Assembly (NCBI GenBank): GCA_030247885.1
Contig: JAPDRO010000024.1
Span: 434,001-498,000 of the forward strand
Length of the DNA: 64,000 nucleotides
Source of the DNA: Taxawa tesnikishii (nom. ined.)
Lineage: Eukaryota; Ascomycota; Dothideomycetes; Dothideales
Direction of reading: 5' to 3'
Program-made: the position numbers and the translations under genes
Notes under the pieces: generated by a model
What the model saw: only the letters and a program-made list of their open reading frames with translations
Database searches by the model: none
What the model was told of the DNA's origin: nothing
Shown here: positions 1-10,758 of the stretch, in pieces
Numbering within the stretch: position 1 is the first letter of the stretch
Layout: each line of letters starts with the position of its first letter

Positions 1-1
1 C

Positions 2-1494
2 GCAAAAGAGCAGCTCACCTTCTGCTCCGACAACCAAGGCATCAACGATTTCTTCGACGACTTGGTCCACATTGAGCATCTTGCCAAGAAGATCTTCCTG
101 GTCGTTCTCCTCCTCGCGGCTATCCTTGCTTGCATTCCGATGGCCTATCGTGAGATTCGACGCTACCGGTTCATGCAGGAGCGAGCGAAGCTTATCAAGA
201 GCGACTCTCGTGATCCGATGGACTCGGTCTACCTTGTTTCCCGGCCGTATACCTCCTCGGCTGGAGTATGGCTTTCGGAGATGTTCTCCTCCAGCCGCCG
301 CAAGACGCTTGTTCGCTGGTCCGTTGCTTATGCCACGACCGTCCCGGCCCTTTTGTTCTGTCGCTCGCAATCGCTGGCCTTTTGGGCTGCTTGTGTCAGT
401 ACATACTGCTCAAGGCCGTCGAGAAGGAAGTCCCGGCCCTTACTGAGGAAGTCGGTGCGTTCGCTGACAAGGTCGTCGACTCGCTGAACAACGCCTCAAT
501 GCAGTGGGCGATCGGCACTAACGACATCATCAACTCGACGAACGCCAAGATCAACCACGACGTCTTTGGCTGGGTCAACACGACAACTACAGCGGTCAAT
601 CACACTCTAAACGTGTTCGTCGACGGTATGGTCGATGCTCTCAACGATACCTTCGGCGGGACCGTGCTGTATGAACCCATCCTGGACGTCCTCAACTGCC
701 TTGTTCTCCTCAAAATTGAAGGCATCGAGAAAGGTCTCACCTGGGTCAGCGACCACGCATACATCGATTTTCCCTTGCTTCCGAACGACACTTTCTCCAT
801 TGGAACGGCCCAAAAGCTTGCCACCAACGGTCCGAACAACGCTCTGTTAGCAACCGGCCCTGGAGATGAAGCCGCCGACAAAATCTCCGATGCTGTCTTG
901 CACGTCACCAACGCACTCTTCAAGGCGGTCCGGCAGGAGGCTATCATCTCTGCCTGCGTCCTTCTCATCTGGGTGATGATCGCGCTTGTTGGTATCTTCC
1001 GCTCTGGTATCCTCCTTTGGAAGGGCGGCGACGAGGGTGTATATCACCCCGGTCAAGCACCAGATGCCGTAGGCGAGAAGCACGAGAAGGACGGTCTTGA
1101 TGGTTTCTTCCCCGCCGGCGAATCACATGAGATGCGACGTGTTCCTACGTATGAACAAGCAACAAGCCCTACCTACGAAGAAGCAACAAGGGAGCCTGGC
1201 GACCACTCGGCCAACAGATACAACGGACAAGCTTACACTCTGGCTCCCCGTCCGTTTCCAACGTTCGGGCTCCAACCTGCCACATCGCCAATCTTAAGTT
1301 CGGGCTTCCACCCTGACGAAAAGATTGGGTTTGCCGGCGCCCAGAATGTCGAATCCGCTATACGGCGCCCAACCCACATTCGCGCAAGCAGCTACGGCAA
1401 CCTTGCTGTTTCTTCACCCGTCGATCCTCCCGTACCGTCCAGCGGTCGGAAGTCGCCGCACCTCCAAGATCCTTTCGCCGACCATGCCCGGTGA
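2..1494 (+). CDS. PRM1: Plasma membrane fusion protein Prm1, 3' part
   Basis: Prm1 is a multi-pass, N-glycosylated plasma membrane protein needed for bilayer fusion of mating cells and hyphae. The gene enters from the left edge, so its start is outside. Three hydrophobic segments are visible: near bases 86-148, 355-420 and 944-1013. Between the last two lies an extracellular domain rich in N-X-S/T sites, including the run NDTFGGTVLYEPILDVLNCL that I recognise from Prm1. The cytosolic tail (about bases 1030-1494) is proline/serine-rich and low in complexity, as in filamentous fungi. The protein reads in one frame to base 350 (ending AYATTVPAL) and in the next frame afterwards (FVLSLAIAG), joined at a T4 run (351-354) where T5 would restore frame. 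I infer a sequencing or assembly slip rather than loss of function. Family assignment is firm. Confidence 0.88.
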
Positions 1495-3328
1495 TGCTTC
1501 GTCACAGAGCATCGATCACGCACCTGACCTCTTCTCAAGCTGCAGCACGAGACTTGAGTCAACCGCGGATTACGGGCGTGGCCGCGAGGCCGCCTTGAGT
1601 CTTTAAACTGCTCAGATCTCGTATGGTGAGGTTTCCTTCCCAGTCGATGCATTTGCTCCTGGGAAAATATAGTGATCAGCTCCTTCGCGAGCCAGATCGG
1701 AAACTGGTTCTTTGCTTTGGAGCGTTTTGTTTGTCGTGCCCTGCCCTGCGTTTCTCCACCTTTCCAGTGATGCTTTGCTCCTGGGGAGGTTTTGCGTTGT
1801 TGAACTTCTTCATCGGTCTCTTTCCCTCTTTTGCCTTGCATGATGAACGCATGATACCCACGTCTTGTATTGCACTCGAACGATTCTTCATTCTCATTAT
1901 TCGACAATTGTCTGTGGAAAGAAACATGGATGGAACGGCTTTCACTTTGGTAATGTCGTGGAACTCTTCGCCCCATCCCTCCCGCTCCTCTACCGGCTCT
2001 TGTCTTCCCGGCACAGATACCAGCACACTTGCCCTGCGCACTCGACTCTCCAGGTACTTTCACTCGTCCAGCGGCTTGCCCGGACGCTCAAAGATGCTGG
2101 CGTTGCCAGGCGCAGCGCATTTGCTCTGACGAACTGTGCCCGGAAGCACACTAAAACGGATACGAGCCGGACATATGGGGTATGGACGCTCATTCGCCTG
2201 CAGCCCTTGTCTGCTTCCCTACTCCCGGTTTGTCATTTCCAGACCCCGGAAAGAAAGGAACCGCCTGCGCCTGACCTTCTCTGCTGCTATTTCGCGCGAG
2301 ACTGACGTCGCGCCTTGTCGGAATGACCGGCCGCAGTTAATGCTGACTGATAACGAGCGTCGAAGGGGAAGCGTTTGTGTGCGGCTGATGCAAGGGCTCC
2401 TTGTCCCCTTTTTTGGATTTTGGGTTGGGTTTTTCGCGTCGTCTGACGCGCTCTGCTTGATCCTGCCGTTTGCAGGACTGTTCTGGTCTTGCATGGTTTT
2501 GATGGCTTTGCCTTGTGGGTCGAGACTCTGGGCGAGCTGTGGCAGAACCTGACCGTTAAGTCACTCATTCAATACTCATCGGCTGTGGGCTGATGGTGTA
2601 TGGTGGATCTCCTTTCACTGTGCATCGGAAGACCCAGGCCCTCGAGGGAGCTAGTCCTGGCTATGCACCTATGTAGCTGACAATTCCACTCCTTCCCTCG
2701 AACTCGTCTTGCCGCTTCCCATGATGCATTGTGACACCTTGTATTGTACGAAGCCGTCCTTGCTCTTGGACCGATTCTTGCGCGAGATCCATCTTGCTGT
2801 ATCGTGACCACCCGGATAAATACAGGCAATGCCCCCCAGTTGCCCTTTTGTTTTCGGTGCCAAAACTTTGGAAGACCGAGCCGGTTGTTCAGCCACTGGC
2901 ACCTCACATCAGCGAATTTCAGATTTTCGGATTTCCAGAATTTCAGAATTTCAGAATTTCGAATTTCGCAACCCAGCGATTTACATAGCGATTCACTCAG
3001 CGATTCAGCAACACAACGAAAGCTCCCATTTTCTCTGTTTTTAGATCTAGACTTTTAGAATTCAGTGTGAGGGTCTTGTAGGTATGGCCAACCATCATCG
3101 CTCCGATGGAGGACTCAGCCGGTAGAGCGGGCCGACGAAATGCAGCGCAACATGCTAGCCGCATCACCGGCGACATACACGAAACAGATAAGTAGCCACC
3201 CCTTTCCCGTGGGAGTGAACTCGGGAGAAACAAGGTAGTTTTGTCCTCACCCTCTTCTTCTCGATCCGCTCCCCTATCTCCATTCCGCGATTAACACCGT
3301 CTTTTCGTCCAAGCACATTTAGGCTAAA
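1495..3328. other. Intergenic region after PRM1
   Basis: No convincing gene. Open frames here (for example + 1623-2129) show no recognisable domain and lie where a PRM1 3' UTR and the next promoter are expected. Bases 2914-2968 hold an imperfect tandem TTTCAGAA-type repeat, followed at about 2974-3008 by three copies of an AGCGATT motif. CT-rich sequence (3242-3290) precedes the next start codon, as is common in fungal promoters. Confidence 0.6.
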
Positions 3329-4438
3329 ATGCCGAGCAAGTTCGCAGACTTTGACCAGAGCGATGTGGTCTACAAAACCGTCAATGGCCACGAAATCGCT
3401 ACATCAATCTTCGTGCCGAAAGAAACCCAGCCCGGCAAGCGCCCGGTGCTGCTGCGCTGGCACGGCGGTGCCCTGATCAACGGGTACAGGAATCTGGAGG
3501 ACTGGTTTCCTACATGGTATGTATCGCTTCCCGCATCATGAATCGAGTTCACACGAAAAGTGGAGGGACAAGGCTGGAAGGTTTAACACAACTGAGCGCT
3601 CGTGAGTGAGGAAAATGGGCTGAGGACGGTGGAACAGGGTCATTGATTTCGCCTACGCGAACGATGCAATAGTCGTGAATCCGGACTACCGCCTGCTCCC
3701 CGAGTCCAGCGGGTTAGACATCCTTGAAGACCTACAGCACCTCTTCGAATGGGTGCACTCTTCGCTCGCCTCCCATCTCTCCGCCCTTCCTTCCCATCCC
3801 GGCATCACGCCCAACCTCGACCGCATCCTGGTCACGGGCGAATCCGCAGGCGGCTACATGGCGCTGCAGTCCTTGATTCTGGCCTCACGATCTCACCCAC
3901 CCATCGCCGCCGTGATCGCGCACTACCCCATGATCGACCTGCGGGAGAGGTTCTACTCGGAAAAGTACCCCAAGCGCATCTATGGCGAGGAGTGCGATCC
4001 CAAAGACTCACCCGAAGCGCTTCAAGCCTACCTCGACGCGATCAGACCAGGCCAAGTGGTCACGGAGCGCGTGCCCAGGGACACGGAGCTCGACTTGTAC
4101 AAAGCCATGCTCTACGAGGGCAAGTACACCGCCGTCTTGACCAAGGGAAGCTCGCCGAGTGAGGAATCGAAGCTCTTCCCGCGCGAGAACCTTGCCCGCA
4201 TTTCTCCGAGTGACAGGGGAGGCAGGCACCGCTGTGGATCTTCCACGGGAAGGCCGACTCCGTGGTCCCGGCTAGAGGGACTGAGGTGTTTGTTCGAGAG
4301 CTAAAAGCACAGTACCCGGACTGGGACGTCCTCGTGCAGTTTGAAGAGGACGCTGAGCACGGGTTCGACGCCGAGGCGAACAAGGATACGCCGTGGGTTG
4401 AGGAAGGCTTGCAGTGGGTGGCCAAATACTGGCCCTGA
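3329..4438 (+). CDS. Alpha/beta hydrolase fold-3 (lipase/esterase-like)
   Basis: Putative cytosolic carboxylesterase of the hormone-sensitive-lipase-like (alpha/beta hydrolase fold-3) group; natural substrate unknown. One intron at 3517-3637 (GTATGT...CAG) joins FPTW to VIDFAYANDAIVV. Active-site parts are visible in order: oxyanion motif HGG (about residue 48), nucleophile elbow GESAGG, acid Asp in HGKADSVVP and His in EHGFD. Length is about 329 residues, normal for the family. The reading frame shifts at a G4 run (4216-4219), where G5 would restore it; with that base the spliced length is 990 nt. The C-terminal part with the Asp and His lies after the shift and would be lost if the sequence is literally right. 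It converges on the MFS gene, 226 bp away. Confidence 0.82.
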
Positions 4439-4664
4439 CCTAGTAAGCGTGTACCTGAGGACACAGTGCATCGTTGTTGAAGCGCTCTCTGTTACGCTTG
4501 ACCGTATTCCGAGTCCTGTCCCACCCTCGACACTCCATTGTTGAACTCCCTGCCAGATCACCAGAATGCAAGCCAAGCAACTACCATCATGAACCAACCG
4601 CGGATAACCCCAAATGCTCCGTGGAACAAAGTCACAGATTCCTTCGTACCCAGTCTCTTCAATC

Positions 4665-6228
4665 TCAGCACTTCATCAAACGCCACCCGTACCGATACAC
4701 CCTCGCCCCAACGACCAAACAAACCCCAACCGCGCTCGAAGTCCCCGCCCACGCCTGCGCGCCAACATATCGGCCCGCCTGCGCCGAAATCAGCGCTCCA
4801 GCAAGCGGCGGACCGATGAGCGCCGCAAACCCCATCACCGTGAATGCCATACCGAACCTACTCCCCGTCTTACTGATGTCCTTTGTCAAGCTCGCCACAC
4901 TCGTAGGCAAGAGGCTTTGCCACGAGGCGATCGCGACGCCGTAGAAACAGGTGAAGACGTAGAGCGAGAGTTGGTCCTTGACGGCCATCCAGCAATAAGC
5001 GAGGAGGGTGTTGAAGACGAGGAGAGGGATGAAGGTGTTGAGGACGCCGAGGTAGCGGTCGGAGATGTAGCCGGTAAGGACGCGGAAGGGGATGCCGATA
5101 CCGTTGAATATTATGAGGAGGACGACGGAATCGGCGTAGCTCATTCCTAGATGTGCGCGTCCGAAGGAAGCAATCTGTCGGGGGAAGACGTGAGCGAGGT
5201 GACGAGCAATTGCAAGAGCGATGAGCCCTGATCACGGTCTATCGTCTCGGTTAACGTGGGAGCACTCACATAATAGTAAGTGAAGTAGAGAGGTGCTGCC
5301 AGGAAGCACAGTCCACCAACGAAAAGGACGTACTCTGGCTCTTTGAAAGCCGCCCATTCGACGACAGGGCCAGCCTTGCGCGGCGGAAGTCTTGGACGCA
5401 TAAAAGCAAGCACAACGACGAGACTACCAAGATTCATAAACCCCAACACTCTGATGGTCCACGCAAATCCTACACGAGGCAGCAGCTGTCTGACCACCAG
5501 AGGATATATCATTCCCCGGCGGAGTTTCCGGTGGTGGCCAAGGCAACAGCCACGCCTCGGTGCTTGGAGAAGTAGGTGCTCAAGAGGGCCATTGAAGGAC
5601 AGAAGAAAATGCCGCTGCCGATGCCAGTGCAGACGGCCTGGGTGAGGAAGAGTTGCCAGTACTTGGTAGCCAAGCTTGTCATGAAGATTCCCAATACCTG
5701 GATCACGATTCCAATCACGTAGGCTGGGAGGAAGTACCCAGCGTCGAGGGCCCTGCCGCTAAAGGCGCCGAGAAAGAACAATATCCAGACCTGTACGGAT
5801 CCGATCCAGGATATCGTGGACGGCGACTCGTTCAAGGCGGAGACGTAGTAGGCTTGAAAGGTGCCGTAGCTGTTCACGTAGCCCCACTACTACAGCGTCA
5901 GCAGCAGCCCATGCATGTGAGTCTGCGCTTGTGCGACCACTTGCCGTGTTGAACACCACGATCCATGCCATCACGGCTTGTGTCCAGGCCTTGAGTCCTC
6001 CATCCGGTGGAGGCCCAGGATCCGGCAATGATCTCGTAGTCATGCGAGAAGCGACTCTGCTCAGCACACTGGACGTAGCCTCCAGCTTGGAAGATGGCGG
6101 TTGCGGCGGGGAGCGTGTCCGGCCTCCTCATCCTGGCGTTGACGTTCCTCAATCGGCTCAATCTCTTTTTCTGAACTGGTTTTGGGGTTGTGCCGTTGGC
6201 CAGCGTCAGAAGTATCTGGACGACTCAT
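4665..6228 (-). CDS. MFS transporter, monocarboxylate (MCT/MCH) type
   Basis: Major facilitator superfamily permease of the fungal monocarboxylate-transporter-like group, plasma or organelle membrane; substrate unknown. Start ATG at 6228 gives a charged N-terminal tail ending in the hallmark DPGPPPDGG, followed by about 12 membrane helices (VNSYGTFQAYYVSALNE; YLPAY-like and GIFFCPSMALLSTYF helices; IIFNGIGIPFRVLTGYISD loop). Introns: 5887-5944, which begins GCAAGT and ends TAG (GC-AG class), and 5175-5269 (GTGAGT...ACAG). Two frame changes occur at homopolymers: G4 at 6108-6111 and C4 at 5514-5517 (plus-strand bases); each is repaired by one more base, giving 471 codons. Helix content, motif order and length match the family well. 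Transcribed away from the calcipressin gene. Confidence 0.85.
5887..5944 (-). other. GC-AG intron in the MFS gene
   Basis: On the minus strand the donor reads ACG|GCAAGTGG and the acceptor CTGTAGTAG|TGGGGC. Only this pairing joins VVFNT to WGYVNSYG in frame; no GT donor in reach gives the right phase. GCAAGT is the known consensus of GC donors. Confidence 0.7.
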
Positions 6229-7187
6229 GATGTAGTCTGCCTTTTGTGGGTTGGGATGTTGCATATACATTCCACCCGGCCCGGATCGGTAGACTATGAG
6301 AAACGACGAAGGGAAGACCAGAGGGAATGCCTGAATCCTTACCTTCCGGCATCAGTTGTCTGTGTAAGAGAGATAGAGGGGAACCGACACCGCCCTATCT
6401 GGGGTATGATTCCCCACGCTAATGGGCCGTGAGCCGGCTGGCGTGCGGCTGTCTGCACATGAGTTCAGGATGCAGTCACCGTTACCGCCTGTAGGGTCGC
6501 GTGCACCACAAGATGTATGGTTAGGTGTTTACTGCAGCATTCTCTTTTGCCTGTTTGTTGTCTTGATTCGGCTCGCCCTTTGGCATGAGTCTGGCTGGTT
6601 ACTCTCGGCGGGGTGGGGTGGCCGCGTGTGGCAACGCCTCAGACAGCGTTGATGCTCAGTGCACGACACAGCCATTGGACGTTGACAACGGCAGTGCAGT
6701 CTCTGATCAAAGCGAAGCGAACCGTGTACTGCTTGTAGAAGCCGTTGGGTGTTTGGCTTGTCAAGAGCGAGGCTGTGCTGACCAAGCGTTCGTGTGCAGC
6801 CATCTGGACGGGCTTGGTGTCCAGCCCTTGTGCAAGACATGGAGAAGGGGCCTGCCTGAAGCGGGTTGGCGTGGGCGAGCGTCGAGGCCGGCAGAAGGCC
6901 AGAAACGTCAGACTACGCGTGCGGAAGAAGGCGGAGCAGCAATACAAAGCTACACGTCTTGTCCGCCTCACTCATATACTACACAGATACTAGACACTTA
7001 CTCACACTCCTCCAACTCCTCCAACTCATCGATATAAGTCGTATATCTTGTACGCATTCCACGCAGCTTTTTCCACACCAAGACTCTCCCATTGTTGCGT
7101 AGCATCATCAACAACAGCAACAGCAACAGCAACAGCACAGGAAGAATCCACCGCATCGTCCTACACATTCCCTCAGTACTCGCACCC
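6229..7187. other. Divergent promoter region, MFS transporter / calcipressin
   Basis: No supported gene; short frames on both strands have no recognisable domain. The region separates two divergently transcribed genes. Bases about 7108-7136 carry an AACAGC-type trinucleotide repeat in the likely 5' leader of the calcipressin gene, just upstream of its ATG at 7188. Confidence 0.55.
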
Positions 7188-7966
7188 ATGGCCGCCTCAG
7201 AAGCCTCAACACCACCGCGCTCGCGCTCCTCCAGCGGCTCCCTCTCCAGCCGCCGACCCTCCGCCTCCAACCTTTCCCTCGACCTCGACAGCCTGCCTCC
7301 ACTCCAGCAACCCTCGCCGCCCTCCAACACCCTCATAATCACCAACCTCGACGATCCCGTAATATTCACGCCCGCGAACCTCGCCTCCATCCGCGCCGCC
7401 ATCCACAACCACGCCTCCCTGCACTCCTTCTCCCCGCTAAAGTCCTTCCGCCGCATCATCTGCACCTTCCACAGCGAAGAGGAGGCCATTACAATTCGCA
7501 AGGTGCTCGACGGGGAGAGCGTACTGGGCAACCGCGTGCGCGTCTATTTCGGCGAGCCCACGCGCCTCGACACGGGAGACCAGCACCTCGCCGCGCCGCA
7601 GAGCCAGAAGCTGTTCTTCATCAGCCCGCCGCCCTCGCCCCCGCACGGGTGGGAAATGCGCAACGAGGAACCGCCGAACAAGGATGTGCATGCAGACGAT
7701 CTTGCCGCTGCCTTGAGCAAGCTGCACGCGAGGCCCGCGCCGGACGAGGCCCTGAGGAGTCCGACCGAGGCCGAGATGAAGCACGCGGGAGGCCGTGCGA
7801 GGGGAGCTCGTTGAGCGTCGTGTACGATCCCGCCGACCAGGGGCATAGTCCGGATCTGCCCGCCGTCTGGGTCGAGGATACGAGTGACAGTCCGGGTCTC
7901 ATAAGTCCCATCGAGGCCAAACCCATGCTGCATACCGCCAGGCCACCGGTGGAGCTCATGGAGTAA
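7188..7966 (+). CDS. RCN1: Calcipressin (regulator of calcineurin, RCAN/Rcn1)
   Basis: Binds and modulates calcineurin, the Ca2+/calmodulin protein phosphatase. I chose the ATG at 7188 because upstream in-frame sequence is repeat-rich and lacks ATG. After a Ser/Pro-rich head, an RRM-like fold runs from LIITNLDDP (about residue 45) through RRIICTFHSEEEA and NRVRVYFGEP; then come the family signature ISPPPSPPHGWE and the C-terminal HTARPPVELME, both diagnostic of RCAN proteins. The frame changes at a G4 run (7801-7804); one extra G joins GGRARG to SSLSVVYDPADQG and gives 260 codons, a typical fungal length. As written, the protein would lose its conserved C terminus. No introns. Confidence 0.9.
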
Positions 7967-8929
7967 TGGAGAATGAGGTCGATTGGCGCGAGTTGTATAG
8001 GCCGCATGCGGGGGGGGGGTTTTGGGTGAGTGAGGGAGGTGAAGAGTTAGTCTGGGATGGCGCTGGTATCACTCGGTCTTGAGTTTGCTGTGGGTTCTTG
8101 AGCTGGGCATGGTTTGGCGTGCGTGGATCTGCTTATGGGAGTTTGCTACAAAATCTCGTGGCGGTTGGTTATAGCATGGCCATGATGGCGTTGGGTTGCA
8201 GCATGGCCAAGATGGCATTGGGAGGGACGTCTCTACATAGGGGTGCTTTGTTGCTGAGGATGTAGGGTCCTTGGCGAATTTGTATACGATCACGTTACTC
8301 TCGATCACGTTGCTTTCTGTCAAGGAGGCAAAATGTGAATGAAGCCACGTCAAAAGTGCCATACAGGTTTTCTTAATCGGTGCAGGACCAGGTGCGGTAC
8401 CTCAATTCATCTCCCACAAGATCATTGCAGAGTCCAATGCGTGCAAATGTCAAGGTTGCTACCTTTCGAAAAACCAGCGCAGGCCGATGCACTCAATGGA
8501 GCCCGTAGATCTTTCCCTTGCGACATTGACGAGCAAAGTGATCTTCTCCACGCGACAGAGACGAGCAGAGTGCATGAGACGTGAGTTGTCATCCGTACGA
8601 CGAAGGACAAGAGCTGGAGAAAGACAAAGGTTGCACACCCCTTCCAAACCAGACTAGTGGAGGCGGTGAGAGGGTGATAGGGTGAGAGGCAGCGTGATGA
8701 GACGCCTCAATCGCATCTTGATGTACGCCAGAGTGCTCTTGATGTACGCCAGGATGCAGCCCTCCCAACTCATCTCCTAAACATCTGCGGCATCTCCTAA
8801 AGCATCTGCGGTCACACAGCTCGAAAGGTACGCAGAACATACAGACGTGCAGACATACAGGCATTCTCTGAATCAGGTTCGTCATTCCAAATATCCCTCA
8901 TATACGACATTCACATGACCAAAAGATAC
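7967..8929. other. Convergent 3' region, calcipressin / thiolase
   Basis: No gene seen. It holds a G10 run at 8010-8019, a two-copy repeat of about 23 bp (8173-8195 and 8200-8222, AGCATGGCC...TTGGG), and short duplications around 8720-8815 (TCTTGATGTACGCCAG twice; CATCTCCTAAA twice). These look like simple 3'-flank duplications. Confidence 0.6.
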
Positions 8930-10322
8930 CTAAACGTTCTGCTCGTTGATGAACAACCCCGCCATCCCCATACCCGTTCCAATACACATACTCGTCAGCA
9001 ACACCTTCTTCTTCTGCCTCCTGCACTCGCTCAATCCCGTCACGATCTGCCTCGCGCCCGTGCAGCCCAGCGGGTGACCCAGTGCAATCGCGCCACCACG
9101 GATGTTCATCTTCTCCCAGTCGATCTTGAGCGTGTCACGGCAGTATACGGCCATGGACGCGAACGCCTCGTTCAACTCGATGACGTCGATGTCGTCGAGC
9201 GTGAGCTGGTACTTGGACAGAAGCTTGGGGATGGCGATCGAGGGGCCGATACCCATGATGCGCGGCGCGAGACCGGCGACGGTGGCGCCGACGTACTTGG
9301 CCAGGATGGGCTGGTTGAGCTCGAGCGCTTTCGAACGCTTCATGAGCAGCACCACGGCGGCGCCGTCGGTCACTTGCGAGCTGTTGCCACCAGTGCTGCG
9401 GTCGCCGTAGTCCTTGAACGCAGGCCGGATCTTGCTCAGCGCTTCATAGGTCGTGCCCCAGCGTGGACCTTCGTCCTTGGTCAGCGTGACCTGCTTCGAC
9501 TCGCCCGTCTTGGGGTCCTTGATGTTGACGGTGATGGGGACGATCTCATCATCGAACCAGCCCGCCTTCTGCGCCGCCTCGGCCCGCCGGAACGACTCCG
9601 CCGCGTACGTATCCTGCATCTCGCGCGTGATGTTGAAGTCCGCGCCCACGTTCTCCGACGTCTGGCCCATCGGCTGCATGCAGTCGGCGGCGTCTTGGTT
9701 CGCGTTGACGATCTCGTCGACGAAGGGGCGCGTCAGGCGGTCGCCGCCGCTGGTCATGTCTTCGGCGCCGATGGCCAGGCCGATCTCGATGGAGCCGGTC
9801 TGGATCTGGTTCGCGATGTCTTGCACGGCCTTCAAGCCGGAGCTGCAGAAGCGGTTGACGGAGGATGCGGCGGTGGTGTTGGGGAAGCCGGCTGCGAGAC
9901 AGGCGGCGCGCACGTAGTAGGCGGCTTTGGCTTCAGAGACCTGCGTGTGTTGTCAGCGTGGGCTTGCCGTGCTCCACCAGATTGCCCAGCACGTACGTTG
10001 CCCAAGCAGATGTCCTCGACAAGCTGAGGGTCAAAGTTCATCTTCCTAACGGCCTGCTCCAACGCCTTGAACACGAGGCCGTCGAGCGGCGTGTCCTTGA
10101 AACCGCCCTTCTTCGCCTTGCACAGGGGCGTCCTGAAGGCCAGAGTGATGACCACATCGTCGGGGTTCTTCTGTTGGCTGTGATTGCGGCTGTCAGTCTG
10201 CAGTCTGGGGCAAATTGCGGGGAAGACGAGACGAGGCCGCAGGTGGAGACTCACATGGCGTCCATGGGGCTCTTGCCCGGGGTGATGTGGGAGAGGATGG
10301 AGCTCAAGCGTTCGGTGGCCAT
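8930..10322 (-). CDS. Peroxisomal 3-ketoacyl-CoA thiolase
   Basis: Catalyses the last step of peroxisomal fatty-acid beta-oxidation, thiolytic cleavage of 3-ketoacyl-CoA to acetyl-CoA and a shortened acyl-CoA. Three exons, introns 10178-10254 and 9941-9996, give 419 residues with no frame breaks. Near the N terminus RLSSILSHI fits the peroxisomal type-2 targeting signal R-L-X5-H-(L/A), with Ile in the last place. Catalytic residues are present: Cys in NRFCSSGLKA, the NEAFA motif, His in GGAIALGHPLGCTGAR and Cys in CIGTGMGM. Intron 2 falls at LGN|VSEAK. The family is certain. Peroxisomal rather than mitochondrial location is inferred from the PTS2 and from similarity to POT1/FOX3-type enzymes. 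Confidence 0.95.
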
Positions 10323-10758
10323 TGCGAGGGATATGGAGGATCAGTGGATGGAGAAACGAGAGGATGGAGAAGGAAGATGTGGTGGGATGGAATGGGATGG
10401 GATGGATAGAAAGAGAGATGGTGGACGATGGATTAGTGTGAGACGCTCTCTCCCGAGGGATGGCTGCGGGCTCCGGTTAGCGTTTACACGTAGCCTCGGC
10501 ACAGGATGGACGAGCCGAAGCTGCAACTCTGCCTCCTACTACTCAGTTGACCGTTCTGCATGCTCTGAAAATTGATTACTTGATACCGTCTCACTGTCTT
10601 TCAGACGTTTCAAGGGTTGCGGTCGCGTCTTGAGAGGTAAGAAACGTGTAGGCTGTTCGTCTTTGCCGTTCCCGCGCTCATGCCTCTCATCATCTGCGCC
10701 CTCATGTCTCTCATCATCCGGGCCTTCGTGTTGAAGATGAGCCTGTCTCTCCATATAC
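10310..10758. other. Promoter region of thiolase; 3' flank of CCCH gene
   Basis: No gene. Bases about 10380-10410 hold degenerate GGGAT repeats immediately upstream of the thiolase start (minus strand), within its likely 5' leader. Bases 10668-10726 contain a short CTCATCAT-type duplication. Confidence 0.5.

Noticed and set aside
1392-2063. 223-codon minus-strand frame overlapping the PRM1 tail.
   Set aside because: Low-complexity basic sequence without domain, overlapping a conserved gene end; probably chance.
8915-10027. 370-codon plus-strand frame.
   Set aside because: Exact antisense of the thiolase gene, no recognisable protein.
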